Shown here: positions 14,987 through 22,258 of the stretch, piece after piece
Layout of the letters: every line of letters begins with the position of its first letter
How positions within the stretch are numbered: position 1 is the first letter of the stretch
DNA from: a virus
Strand: one strand, 5' to 3'
Virus record (IMG/VR): IMGVR_UViG_3300009497_000020
Location: 1 to 32,983 of that record
DNA: 32,983 nt
The notes under the pieces: model-generated
The model's database searches: none
The model's input: the letters and a program-made list of their open reading frames with translations, nothing else
Told to the model about the DNA's origin: nothing
Program-made: the position numbers and the translations under genes

Positions 14987-16166
14987 TAAAATTCTTGGTC
15001 GGGAAGAGGTTGAAGAAAAACTTAATCCTGCTCAGCCATACTACGATCATAAAATAGAATCCTCACGTGAAATGACATATTCCTATGAGCTCGCCTATGA
15101 GCAATTAGAAATTGTCAATAGAGGAGTAAATATGATAGTTGATGATGTGTCTGAGATTACTACCAAGGTTGGCCCGCCCATCCCTATTAATAATCCTTAT
15201 AAGGGAGTAAAAAGAGCCAAGCTGACTTTGCTGTTGAATAAAGAACCCAACCTTTTTCAGGATATTAGCTCCTTTAAGAGAAATCTAGTTACAGACTTTT
15301 TATTAGACGGCAATATATTTATTTATTTTGATGGCGTACACATGTATCATCTACCCGCTAGCAAAATGATTATACACTCTAGTGAGACTACTTATGTAGA
15401 CCACTACACATTCAACGAAAATGTTCGCTATAACCCAAATGAAATTATTCACATTAAAGACAATTCTTTCTATTCTATCTATAGAGGTATTTCTAGACTG
15501 AAGCCTGCTTTACGTACTATGGTATTAACTAAGTCTATGCGGGACTTTCAAGATAATTTTTTTAAAAATGGAGCAGTACCAGGATTAGTATTAAAAAGCC
15601 CTAACACTCTATCGGAGAAAATTAAAGAGAGAATGTTAGCCTCTTGGCAGCAAAGGTACAGACCTGATGCAGGAGGCCGACGTCCCTTAATTTTAGATGG
15701 AGGAATTGAGATTGATGCAATTTCAAATGTAAACTTTAAAGAATTAGATTTTCAGTCTGCTATTTCTGAAAATGAAAAAATTATTTTAAAGGCTTTAGGT
15801 GTACCCCCTATTTTACTAGATTCTGGCAACAATGCTAATCTTCGTCCAAATATGCGACTATACTATCTAGAAACTATACTTCCTATAGTTCGCAAAATTA
15901 ACTTTGCTTTTGAAAGATTTTTTGGATTCGAAATAACAGAAGATGCAACTAATATACCTGCATTACAACCAGAGCTGCGTGATTCAGCTCAATATTATTC
16001 TTCCTTAGTCAATACTGGCATTATCTCTCCTAATGAGGCACGAGAACATCTAGGATTTGAAAAAGTAGAAGGATATGATGATCTAAGAGTACCCGCAAAC
16101 ATTGCGGGAAGTGCAGTAGACCCGTCAGAAGGCGGAAGACCTGTAACACAAGACGAGGAAAATTAA
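14973..16166 (+). CDS. Portal protein (HK97 family)
   Basis: 397 residues, typical for the family. It forms the dodecameric ring at one capsid vertex through which DNA enters and leaves. Diagnostic stretches are the N-terminal EIVNRGVNMIVDDVSEI helix, the FFKNGAVPGLVL segment with the following KIKERM helix, a GGxxPLILDGG loop, the ALGVPPILLDSGNN motif, and the C-terminal TGIISPNEAREHLGFEKVEG followed by LRVPANIAGS. These match HK97-type portals. The ATG at 14973 lies within the end of the HNH gene, with a weak AGAG site ahead of it. The next gene starts three bases after the stop. Confidence 0.95.
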   Translation: MAWYNKILGREEVEEKLNPAQPYYDHKIESSREMTYSYELAYEQLEIVNRGVNMIVDDVSEITTKVGPPIPINNPYKGVKRAKLTLLLNKEPNLFQDISSFKRNLVTDFLLDGNIFIYFDGVHMYHLPASKMIIHSSETTYVDHYTFNENVRYNPNEIIHIKDNSFYSIYRGISRLKPALRTMVLTKSMRDFQDNFFKNGAVPGLVLKSPNTLSEKIKERMLASWQQRYRPDAGGRRPLILDGGIEIDAISNVNFKELDFQSAISENEKIILKALGVPPILLDSGNNANLRPNMRLYYLETILPIVRKINFAFERFFGFEITEDATNIPALQPELRDSAQYYSSLVNTGIISPNEAREHLGFEKVEGYDDLRVPANIAGSAVDPSEGGRPVTQDEEN

Positions 16167-16168
16167 TA

Positions 16169-16504
16169 ATGGCTACTAGACGACAAACAACTGCGTCCTT
16201 AGACAAACTCTATGCTCATTTTATTCAGCATGGTGTAACAAAACCTATTACATATGACGAGTATCTAGCCCTAGGGACTAGTGGTCCTATGACACGAAGA
16301 GAATTAGCTCAAATTTTTAATGGTAGGTGGGCAAGAGTATTAACTGCTCTTATTAGGAGACACCCTTTGGTATATGATCAAGCTAGCATTGCTCATACTC
16401 CTGCGGAGACTCCAGCTAAGCCTGCTCCTAAAAAAGCTCCAGCTAAGCCTGCTCCTACTAAGCGATTTACTGCTAGTAAGAAGGTGGAGAAAGATGATGA
16501 ATAA
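16169..16504 (+). CDS. Small protein with winged-helix-like region and Pro-Ala-Lys tail
   Basis: 111 residues, not assigned to a named family. GAGGA (16154-16158) precedes the ATG at 16169. Residues 8-70 are helical, with TRRELAQIFNGRWARVLTAL resembling the helical part of a small DNA-binding fold. Residues 80-100 are a Pro/Ala/Lys linker built from a duplicated nine-residue unit (PAKPAPKKA, PAKPAPTKR). The last 11 bases overlap the start of the protease-capsid gene. Placement between portal and protease is common for head accessory proteins. It is also one possible place for a small terminase-like DNA binder, but I see no firm evidence. Confidence 0.8.
   Translation: MATRRQTTASLDKLYAHFIQHGVTKPITYDEYLALGTSGPMTRRELAQIFNGRWARVLTALIRRHPLVYDQASIAHTPAETPAKPAPKKAPAKPAPTKRFTASKKVEKDDE
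16411..16457 (+). repeat. 20-bp perfect tandem-type direct repeat, 27-bp period
   Basis: TCCAGCTAAGCCTGCTCCTA occurs at 16411-16430 and again at 16438-16457. The 27-base period encodes the nine-residue Pro-Ala-Lys unit in the tail of the 111-residue protein. It reads as a recent in-frame duplication. Confidence 0.9.
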
Positions 16505-18530
16505 GATTTTTAATTTTACATCTACGTTTAAATCTTTAAGCGAAGATGACGACGGCGTTCACATTTGTGGAATGGCAAGTACAAATGATACTGATCGTGC
16601 AAATGATATAATTGATGCGAGCGCTTGGACTAAAGGGGGCCTTCATAATTTTGAGAAAAACCCTATAATTTTGTTTAATCACGACTACAATAAACCGATC
16701 GGGCGTGCTACTGGTCTTAAAGTTACAGACAATGGTTTGGAACTTAAAGCGAAAATAAGTAAGTCTGCTCCTGATAATGTAGCTATGTTGATTAAGGAAG
16801 GCATTCTTGGAGCTTTTTCTGTTGGTTTCCGAGTCAAGGATGCGGATTACCTAGAAGAAACCGATGGATTACAGATTAAGGACGCTGAGTTGTTCGAGGT
16901 ATCGGTAGTTTCCGTACCTTGCAATCAGGCAGCTACTTTTTCGCTAGCGAAATCATTTGATTCTATTGATGAATATGATGAATTCAAAAAAACTTTTTTT
17001 AAAAATAGTGTGGATCTAGCCGGTCAGTCTCTGGCTAAAGACGAAGTTAATACTTCTAGCGTAGCTAGTGACACACCGGAACCCGCGCAAAGCGCACAAA
17101 AGGAGATAGAAATGTCTGACGTTAAAAACTCAGAAATTGACTTGGAAGCTTTTGCTAAAAAGGTAGCGGAAGAAACCGCTGCTAAAATTGCAATGAAGCA
17201 AGCCGAGGTTAAAGCTGTTGAACAAGAAGCAGCACAAGAAGCTGCAGAAAAAGCAGCACAAGAAGCAGATGCTAAAGCAGCACAAGAAGAGCAAGTTAAA
17301 TCTGCTATTACTTCCGGTGTAGAGTCTGGTGCTGAACGATTGATGGCTGATTTTGAAGCAAAAATGGCTTCTTCAGAGGCTAACCAAGCTGAAGTTATTG
17401 CTAAGTTTCAAAAAGAACTCTTAGAAAAAGAAGAAGAAATCACTAAAATGCGTGAATCAAAAGGCGTTTTTGCTGATCGTTCTTCTAAGCAAGGTCTTGA
17501 GCCGCATGCTAAAGAATTGATGCAAGCTCATCTTGTTGGTGTTATCACTGGCAAAGGCTTTAACACCGACTATGGTAAGTCTGTTCTTGAAAAAGCTGGT
17601 GTTACTTACACAGCTACGGGCGGACAAAATGATCCAGGTATCGATGTAGTAGTTTCTACTCAAATCGAAAAGGAAATCATGTTAGAGCTACGTACTGCTT
17701 CTTTATTTAAAGAAATGCAGGTCGAAAGTCAATCTACAGTATTGCCGCTTCAGACTGATACTAATTTGGCTAAGTGGGGCAATGCACGTGATGCTGCTGA
17801 CAATGGTACTGGTAGTGATATCGCTAACCGTGATAACTCTAACAATACTTACGAAGCAAAGCAAAAGGTTGTTCAAGTAGATCGTTTGATCTCTACTTCT
17901 TTCCTCGATAACTATATCGATGAGAAAGTACTGATTAACATTATGCCTATGTTGACTGCTGGTATCGCACGTTCACATGCTCGTTCTGTTGATAGTGCCA
18001 TTATTGGCGGTAACGGCGGAAATATCAGTGGTTTGAAAGCTATGGCTGCTGCCGGCGCGAGCTGGGGTGCACAAGTTGCTGCTAACCTTACTTTCAGCGC
18101 TGATGTGCTTGTTAAGTGCCGTCGAAATATGGGTGTTTATGGCTTAAACCCTCAAGATGTAGTTTATATTGTTTCTCAAGATAAATACTATGACCTCTTA
18201 GAAGATCCTGACTTCCAAACTGTTGATGAAGTCGGTTCTGATTTGGCTGTGCGTTTGACTGGTCAAGTTGGTCGTGTGTATGGTTCTCCTGTTGTACTTT
18301 CTGACAACATGGGCGCTGATGTTGAAGATACTTTTGGGGGTGCACTTTGTGTTAACACCTCTAACTTCATTATTCCACGTCTTCGTGGAATCACTGTTGA
18401 GCAAGACTATGAAGTCTCTGCACAGCGTCGAGTGCTTGTTGCTACGCAACACTTGGGCTTTGATGAGTTGTTTGCCTCAACTGGTGGTAAAGCTGCTGTT
18501 ACTAAAGCAATTTTTAACGCTTCAGCTTAA
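16494..18530 (+). CDS. HK97-type prohead protease fused in frame to major capsid protein
   Basis: 678 residues. The start is ATGATG at 16494/16497 behind AAGGTGGAG (16480-16488). Upstream in-frame sequence back to 16374 is only the alternative frame of the preceding gene. Residues 1-160 are an HK97 (U35-type) prohead protease, with the active-site-type FNHD (H63), AFSVGF (S109) and the LFEVSVVSVPCN strand. Residues about 161-206 are a linker. Residues 207-325 form an Ala/Glu/Gln-rich coiled coil like the scaffolding delta domain. Residues about 324-678 are the HK97-fold capsid protein, with IDVVVSTQIEKEIM, SLFKEMQVE and a C-terminal HLGFDELF. The protease would cut the delta region and itself during maturation. 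A strong internal ribosome site suggests two products. Protease-capsid fusions are known but uncommon. Confidence 0.93.
   Translation: MMNKIFNFTSTFKSLSEDDDGVHICGMASTNDTDRANDIIDASAWTKGGLHNFEKNPIILFNHDYNKPIGRATGLKVTDNGLELKAKISKSAPDNVAMLIKEGILGAFSVGFRVKDADYLEETDGLQIKDAELFEVSVVSVPCNQAATFSLAKSFDSIDEYDEFKKTFFKNSVDLAGQSLAKDEVNTSSVASDTPEPAQSAQKEIEMSDVKNSEIDLEAFAKKVAEETAAKIAMKQAEVKAVEQEAAQEAAEKAAQEADAKAAQEEQVKSAITSGVESGAERLMADFEAKMASSEANQAEVIAKFQKELLEKEEEITKMRESKGVFADRSSKQGLEPHAKELMQAHLVGVITGKGFNTDYGKSVLEKAGVTYTATGGQNDPGIDVVVSTQIEKEIMLELRTASLFKEMQVESQSTVLPLQTDTNLAKWGNARDAADNGTGSDIANRDNSNNTYEAKQKVVQVDRLISTSFLDNYIDEKVLINIMPMLTAGIARSHARSVDSAIIGGNGGNISGLKAMAAAGASWGAQVAANLTFSADVLVKCRRNMGVYGLNPQDVVYIVSQDKYYDLLEDPDFQTVDEVGSDLAVRLTGQVGRVYGSPVVLSDNMGADVEDTFGGALCVNTSNFIIPRLRGITVEQDYEVSAQRRVLVATQHLGFDELFASTGGKAAVTKAIFNASA
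17100..17114 (+). promoter_or_regulatory. Internal ribosome binding site and in-frame start
   Basis: AAGGAG (17100-17105), six bases, then ATG (17112-17114). This is as good as any start signal in the window and lies exactly at the junction between the protease linker and the delta domain, in the reading frame of the fusion gene. It decides the start of a separate capsid protein. Confidence 0.85.
17112..18530 (+). CDS. Major capsid protein from the internal start (delta domain plus HK97 fold)
   Basis: 472 residues translated from the internal ATG at 17112, nested in the protease-capsid gene. Residues 1-117 are a charged coiled coil, the size expected for an HK97 delta (scaffold) domain of about 100 residues. 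A plausible maturation cut lies near RESK/GVFADR (residue 117/118), leaving a mature capsid subunit of about 355 residues. The coding stretch looks adapted for high expression (regular GCT, GGT, GAA and CGT use) compared with the protease part. A capsid needs hundreds of copies, and this start would supply them with few protease copies. The two-product scheme is inferred from the ribosome site; the cut site is inferred by analogy. Confidence 0.8.
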   Translation: MSDVKNSEIDLEAFAKKVAEETAAKIAMKQAEVKAVEQEAAQEAAEKAAQEADAKAAQEEQVKSAITSGVESGAERLMADFEAKMASSEANQAEVIAKFQKELLEKEEEITKMRESKGVFADRSSKQGLEPHAKELMQAHLVGVITGKGFNTDYGKSVLEKAGVTYTATGGQNDPGIDVVVSTQIEKEIMLELRTASLFKEMQVESQSTVLPLQTDTNLAKWGNARDAADNGTGSDIANRDNSNNTYEAKQKVVQVDRLISTSFLDNYIDEKVLINIMPMLTAGIARSHARSVDSAIIGGNGGNISGLKAMAAAGASWGAQVAANLTFSADVLVKCRRNMGVYGLNPQDVVYIVSQDKYYDLLEDPDFQTVDEVGSDLAVRLTGQVGRVYGSPVVLSDNMGADVEDTFGGALCVNTSNFIIPRLRGITVEQDYEVSAQRRVLVATQHLGFDELFASTGGKAAVTKAIFNASA

Positions 18531-18540
18531 AACTAAAATT

Positions 18541-18583
18541 AACTTTTTACTTCGGGGGACAACTATTGTCCCCCCAAGTTTTT
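18541..18583 (+). terminator. Strong rho-independent terminator after the capsid gene
   Basis: GGGGGACAA (18554-18562) pairs with TTGTCCCCC (18566-18574) around the three-base loop CTA. A run of five Ts follows at 18579-18583. Flanking AACTT and AAGTT can extend the stem. It begins about ten bases after the capsid stop codon. Confidence 0.92.
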
Positions 18584-18601
18584 ACTAATTGACTATATAT
18601 T

Positions 18602-19180
18602 ATGACTGATTTAATTACTATAGATAAATATAAAGAAATTGAAGGCATATCATCAACGAAAGAAGATGTAAAGCTGGAAATTTTCATTCCTTCTGTGAGT
18701 CAATTAGTAAAAACTTACTGTGGTAACTCTATTCTTGACTATTTTACAGTGAACAAAGTAGAAGACTTTTCTTTAACATGGGATTCTACTTTTCTTCAAC
18801 TTACTGAAAGTCCTGTTAACACAATAGTTGAAATTCAAGAAAGGAGGCGTCCTACAGAAAATTACTCTATTTTAGACTCTAACGAATATTATTTAGATAC
18901 TAAAACAGATAGTGTTATACGTATTCCTACGAAGTACCAATACTGGCCCCAAGGTCCAGGATCCGTACTAGTCACTTATAGTGCTGGATATGCAGCTACT
19001 CCTGCTGATTTACTATTAGCAGTAGCAGATTTAGTTACATACTACTTGAAAGATGAACATAAGCAACGACAAACATTGCAAGGGGCTAGTATTGAAAATG
19101 CTCGCTCTGGGGGGAATGCAAACAACCCAGCATTTCCAGATCATATAAAAAGAGTCTTAGACCTATATAAGAATTTTTAA
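18602..19180 (+). CDS. Head-tail connector / adaptor protein (HK97 gp6-like)
   Basis: 192 residues from the ATG at 18602, without a visible ribosome site. It starts TIDKYKEIEGISSTKEDVKLEIFIPSVSQLVKTYCG, the usual N-terminal helical signature of gp6-like connectors. A beta-hairpin region then holds LTESPVNTIVEIQ and GPGSVLVTYSAGYAATPADLLLAVADLVTYYL, again characteristic. Connectors form a ring under the portal and receive the neck proteins. The gene lies just behind the capsid terminator, so it depends on read-through or a promoter I cannot see; a TTGACT at 18589 is too close to the ATG. Its stop overlaps the next start as TAATG. Confidence 0.85.
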   Translation: MTDLITIDKYKEIEGISSTKEDVKLEIFIPSVSQLVKTYCGNSILDYFTVNKVEDFSLTWDSTFLQLTESPVNTIVEIQERRRPTENYSILDSNEYYLDTKTDSVIRIPTKYQYWPQGPGSVLVTYSAGYAATPADLLLAVADLVTYYLKDEHKQRQTLQGASIENARSGGNANNPAFPDHIKRVLDLYKNF

Positions 19181-20424
19181 TGGCTACGCAAACTTTAAAT
19201 CAGCTAGTTGCCCAAATGATAGGGGGTCGCTATATTAGAGCTAAATACTGGCGAAGAGCTATTGACCAAAATAAGCTGATAAGACAAAAATTCGAATTAC
19301 AAGAAGAATTTGTAAAGAGATTTAAAGAATTTACACTTGCGGCTAATAAAGCGCATAAGGCGGGTGCTAATACTTTTAAATTTGAAGGTCAAACGTTCCA
19401 ACCTAGAAGCGCCCTTAGAACGGCAGCCTCTGTTAACAATAGATCTCACTCAGAATTTGGTAGAGCTAATTTTAAACAACAAGCATATACTTTAAAAAAA
19501 TTATTTCCTGAAATAGCGGAAGGTCAGGAGTTGGGGCATAAAAATATAAGTGTTCTTAGAGCTTCTTTATCTGCTACATTAAGCGCTATGGATAAGGGCG
19601 ACCCAAGAAGGGACTCTGTAAAAGCTCTATATTTTGTAGCAAAAGAAATTGATAGTTTAACAGAAAAAGGTGAGGATGCGTGGGATACTATACTTGATAA
19701 ATTAGAGAACTCTATTAACTCAGGGTATAATGTAAAATCACAATACACTAAAGACGTACATTTACTAACAGGGATTAAAGGCACTTTAGAGCTAGAGTTT
19801 GAGCCAAAAGATATAAACCAATTTAAAGGTAGACTAGCCGGTATGGTAGGGGATTTATTTAGAAAAGTAGTTACAGACGCTTCTTTTGATCTTACGTCTA
19901 GCCCAGGCTTTGAGAATATAGCAAATTTGAAAGGTTCTCCTAGTATTATCGAAGAACTCACAGAACAGAGTTTAGCTATGATTGACCCTAAAAAGAAAAT
20001 AAAAGGCAGGGTGAGAACTAAAGCAAAATCTTCCGTTAAACAAATGACAGGCGGAAGAACTAAAATTAAAAGAGTTAAAAAGTCTAAAGCGAAGGCTCCC
20101 GTCGCTGGCAGAACAAAAGGAGTTTCTAGTAGTCCTTTGGAGATGTTAGGTATTTTAAATCAGCAACTTCCAAAAGTAGTTGCAAATAATATGGGATCCC
20201 CTAGACTAAACTACGTTTCGGGTAGATTCGCCAGTAGTGTTAATGTAACAGATATTACACAAACTGCAAAAGGCTTCCCCAGTATAGGATATAGCTACAG
20301 AAGAAATCCTTACGAAGTTTTTGAACAGGACCCCGATAGAGACCCGCGAAAGATTATTGATCTTTCAATTAGAGAGATTGCGGCACAATTTGCCATAGGC
20401 AGATTTTACACTAGGAGGGTATAA
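19180..20424 (+). CDS. Probable neck / tail-completion protein with long helical insert
   Basis: 414 residues from the ATG at 19180 (one-base overlap with the preceding gene). The N-terminal 260 residues are mainly charged helices (RQKFELQEEFVKRFKEFTLA, LRASLSATLSAMD). A very basic linker follows at about 268-305 (KKKIKGRVRTKAK, KIKRVKKSKAKA). The C-terminal 90 residues (VVANNMGSPRLNYVSGRFASSV, GFPSIGYSYRRNPYEVFE, then IIDLSIREIAAQFAIGRF) form a compact domain that I associate, from memory, with neck or head-completion proteins of marine phages. The position between connector and tail terminator supports this. The length is well above that of HK97 gp10-type proteins, and the extra N-terminal part is unexplained. 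Confidence 0.65.
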   Translation: MATQTLNQLVAQMIGGRYIRAKYWRRAIDQNKLIRQKFELQEEFVKRFKEFTLAANKAHKAGANTFKFEGQTFQPRSALRTAASVNNRSHSEFGRANFKQQAYTLKKLFPEIAEGQELGHKNISVLRASLSATLSAMDKGDPRRDSVKALYFVAKEIDSLTEKGEDAWDTILDKLENSINSGYNVKSQYTKDVHLLTGIKGTLELEFEPKDINQFKGRLAGMVGDLFRKVVTDASFDLTSSPGFENIANLKGSPSIIEELTEQSLAMIDPKKKIKGRVRTKAKSSVKQMTGGRTKIKRVKKSKAKAPVAGRTKGVSSSPLEMLGILNQQLPKVVANNMGSPRLNYVSGRFASSVNVTDITQTAKGFPSIGYSYRRNPYEVFEQDPDRDPRKIIDLSIREIAAQFAIGRFYTRRV

Positions 20425-20879
20425 TGGCATACCCACGCCAATACGCAACGAGAAGACAGTCTATTGTAGAAGCATTAGTGATTGCACTTAAAACTATAGA
20501 TGGTACAGGAGAGTTTTATACTAACGTATATAATAATGTTAGTCCTAGATTGAAATTTTGGGACGAAGTTGAAGACTTCCCCGCTATTCATTTAAATGCA
20601 GGATCTGAACGACGAGAGTATCAAGGTGGAGGATATAGAGATAGGTACTTAGCTGTTATTGTACGATGCTATGTTAGAGAAGAAGATGCTGTATCTGCAT
20701 TAGATAAACTTCTCGAAGACGTAGAGACAGTTATAGAAACTAACTCTAGATTAGAATACCTTGATAAACTGGGGTCTATACAATATACTCATCAAATCTC
20801 AGTCATCAGTATAGATACTGATGAAGGAGTATTAGAGCCTTACGGAGTTGGAGAACTGCTCATTGAGGTTCGTTATTAG
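20424..20879 (+). CDS. Tail terminator protein (lambda gpU-like position)
   Basis: 151 residues. AGGAGG (20413-20418) precedes the ATG at 20424, which overlaps the previous stop as TAATG. The fold pattern is helix (RRQSIVEALVIALKTI), strand (FPAIHLNAG), strand with aromatic end (RYLAVIVRCYVRE), helix (AVSALDKLLEDVETVIE) and strands (YTHQISVISIDTDEGVLEPYGVGELLIEVRY). This is the beta-alpha pattern of tail terminator and completion proteins, which cap the growing tail tube and join it to the head. It lies directly before the tail tube gene, as in many siphoviruses. The assignment comes from pattern and synteny. Confidence 0.78.
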   Translation: MAYPRQYATRRQSIVEALVIALKTIDGTGEFYTNVYNNVSPRLKFWDEVEDFPAIHLNAGSERREYQGGGYRDRYLAVIVRCYVREEDAVSALDKLLEDVETVIETNSRLEYLDKLGSIQYTHQISVISIDTDEGVLEPYGVGELLIEVRY

Positions 20880-20943
20880 AAAATGCTGACACGAATAAAT
20901 ATTCAAGTTCAAGCCTTTTCAAGTTTCATAGGAGATTACAACT
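20880..20943 (+). other. Leader of the tail tube gene with three TTCAAG repeats
   Basis: TTCAAG occurs at 20902, 20908 and 20918, followed by the ribosome site GGAG at 20931-20934. No promoter is evident. Confidence 0.4.
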
Positions 20944-22101
20944 ATGGCATCAGTATTACAATTTAGTAGAAATACTAAAGCATACTTACAGATGGGCAAT
21001 GACGTTTGGGAGTTACCAATCCTTGATGGATTTTCTTTCTCTCAAGCAACTAACGCATCTGAAATTACACTAAACGAGGCGGCCAATGCTGCGGGTATCT
21101 CAAGACGCGCTAGACAAATGTTTACTGACTCTTATGCTCCCGCAGAATGGAGCTTTACTACGTATATTCGACCTAACGGTGGAGCAGATGGAGCTGGGGG
21201 TTTAGGAGCAATCGAAGAGGCTCTTTGGGCTAACATGATTTCTGGCAATCAAGCGTACACGGATACTACGGGTGCTTTTACAGAGGGGGTTTCTAAAGCT
21301 ACTGCAAACACTACTGTATTTGACTTCACGAGCTCTAACAAAACCACTTTAGGTACTTTTACTTTATGGATGGTTCTTGGGGCGTGCGCTACTGATCCTG
21401 CAAGTGCGTCTTTTTCGGAGGCTTCAGGTCAAACGGTATATAAAATTAGTAATGCTGTTACTAACTCTGCCTCCATCGATTTTGATATTGAAGGTATTGC
21501 TCAAATTACCTGGGCAGGCTTTGGTTCCCTAGTAGAAGATAAAACAGATGTAGCAGAAGGCTCGGGCGGCTGGCCAGACGTAACTGGCGGCGGGTCTAAT
21601 AATCTTATTACTACTGGCATTGATAGTAATGGAAACTTCATTAGAAATCGACTAACTAGTTTGGCAGTAGTTGGTGACCTAGGCGGCGGGAATACAACTT
21701 ATAGTTTGGTTCTTACAGGCGGTAGTTTAACGATTGAGAATAACTTAACATTTTTAACTCCGGAAACTTTATGCTCTATTAATCAGCCCCTTGGCCACAT
21801 TACAGGGTCTAGAGCTATCTCTGGTAGTTTTACTTGTTACTTAGATGCAGAAGGAGATTCTAGTGCTCAGCTGTTCCAAGACGTTCTTGCAGCAAATACT
21901 GTGGTTACTAATGAAATGAGTGTTACTTTTGGCATTGGTGGGGCAGGAGCTCCTTCATGCACTATAGGCATGCCTAGGTGTCACTTAGAAGTGCCCGCAC
22001 ATAGTATTGAGGATGTTATTTCAGTAGAAACTACGTTCCATGCGTTACCTAGTAGCTTAGACTCAGCAGATGAAATTACTATTACATACCTTGGGGAGTA
22101 A
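20944..22101 (+). CDS. Major tail (tube) protein
   Basis: 385 residues from the ATG at 20944, behind GGAG (20931-20934). It forms stacked rings of the tail tube. Visible signatures are the N-terminal KAYLQMGNDVWELPILDGFSFSQ strand pair, an EITLNEAANAAG segment, a PAEWSFTTYIRP strand, and a C-terminal half with strand-rich repeats (GSRAISGSFTCYLD, HLEVPAHSIEDVISVETTFHALP). These are typical of long tube proteins. A Gly-rich segment in the middle (GGWPDVTGGGSNN) may mark a surface domain. It stands between the tail terminator gene and the assembly chaperones, and a strong terminator directly follows, as expected for a highly expressed product. Confidence 0.9.
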   Translation: MASVLQFSRNTKAYLQMGNDVWELPILDGFSFSQATNASEITLNEAANAAGISRRARQMFTDSYAPAEWSFTTYIRPNGGADGAGGLGAIEEALWANMISGNQAYTDTTGAFTEGVSKATANTTVFDFTSSNKTTLGTFTLWMVLGACATDPASASFSEASGQTVYKISNAVTNSASIDFDIEGIAQITWAGFGSLVEDKTDVAEGSGGWPDVTGGGSNNLITTGIDSNGNFIRNRLTSLAVVGDLGGGNTTYSLVLTGGSLTIENNLTFLTPETLCSINQPLGHITGSRAISGSFTCYLDAEGDSSAQLFQDVLAANTVVTNEMSVTFGIGGAGAPSCTIGMPRCHLEVPAHSIEDVISVETTFHALPSSLDSADEITITYLGE

Positions 22102-22121
22102 TAGTTAATACTTTATAAAAT

Positions 22122-22160
22122 AAGTAAGTAAAAGGGGCGTTCAGCCCCTTTTATTTACTT
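22122..22160 (+). terminator. Strong rho-independent terminator after the tail tube gene
   Basis: A 17-base stem, continuous except for one G.U pair in RNA: AAGTAAGTAAAAGGGGC (22122-22138) with GCCCCTTTTATTTACTT (22144-22160), loop GTTCA. The G+C core is followed by a T-rich 3' arm. The A-rich 5' arm means it could also work on the minus strand. Confidence 0.93.
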
Positions 22161-22179
22161 CACCCTCCAAAAATTTTTC

Positions 22180-22208
22180 TTGACTTTTCTCCTGGTATAC
22201 TTTATACT
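22180..22208 (+). promoter_or_regulatory. Promoter P3 before the tail chaperone and tape measure genes
   Basis: TTGACT (22180-22185), 17 bases, TATACT (22203-22208), five of six matches in each element. The spacer holds CCTGGTA at bases 6-12, exactly where the promoter at 14563 holds the same seven bases. It directly follows the tail-tube terminator. Transcription would start near 22215. Confidence 0.8.
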
Positions 22209-22258
22209 ATGTGATAAGAAAAATCAATTTACTTTCTACTTATACAAGGAACTATTTA

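Noticed and set aside
16374-16493. N-terminal extension of the protease-capsid gene back to 16374
   Set aside because: The extension is a Leu-rich translation of the Pro-Ala-Lys repeat of the preceding gene in another frame. A ribosome site and two ATGs at 16494/16497 mark the real start.
17080-17100. GCGC-AAA-GCGC as a regulatory hairpin before the internal capsid start
   Set aside because: Only four base pairs around a three-base loop, too weak to claim.
18372-18391. 8-bp stem (ATTCCACG / CGTGGAAT) in the capsid coding region
   Set aside because: Stems of this length with short loops are expected several times by chance, and it has no terminator or start context.
18589-18594. TTGACT as -35 of a promoter for the connector gene
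   Set aside because: The ATG is at 18602, so any -10 box would fall inside the gene and transcription would start after the start codon.
19524-19961. 145-residue open frame on the minus strand inside the neck-type gene (also 23813-24283 in the tape measure)
   Set aside because: No ribosome site, no family pattern, and fully inside convincing + strand genes; such frames arise from codon bias of the sense strand.
22211-22258. GTG start at 22211 for the tail chaperone
   Set aside because: It lies only three bases after the predicted -10 box, so it would not be on the transcript. ATG 22259 has AAGGA upstream.
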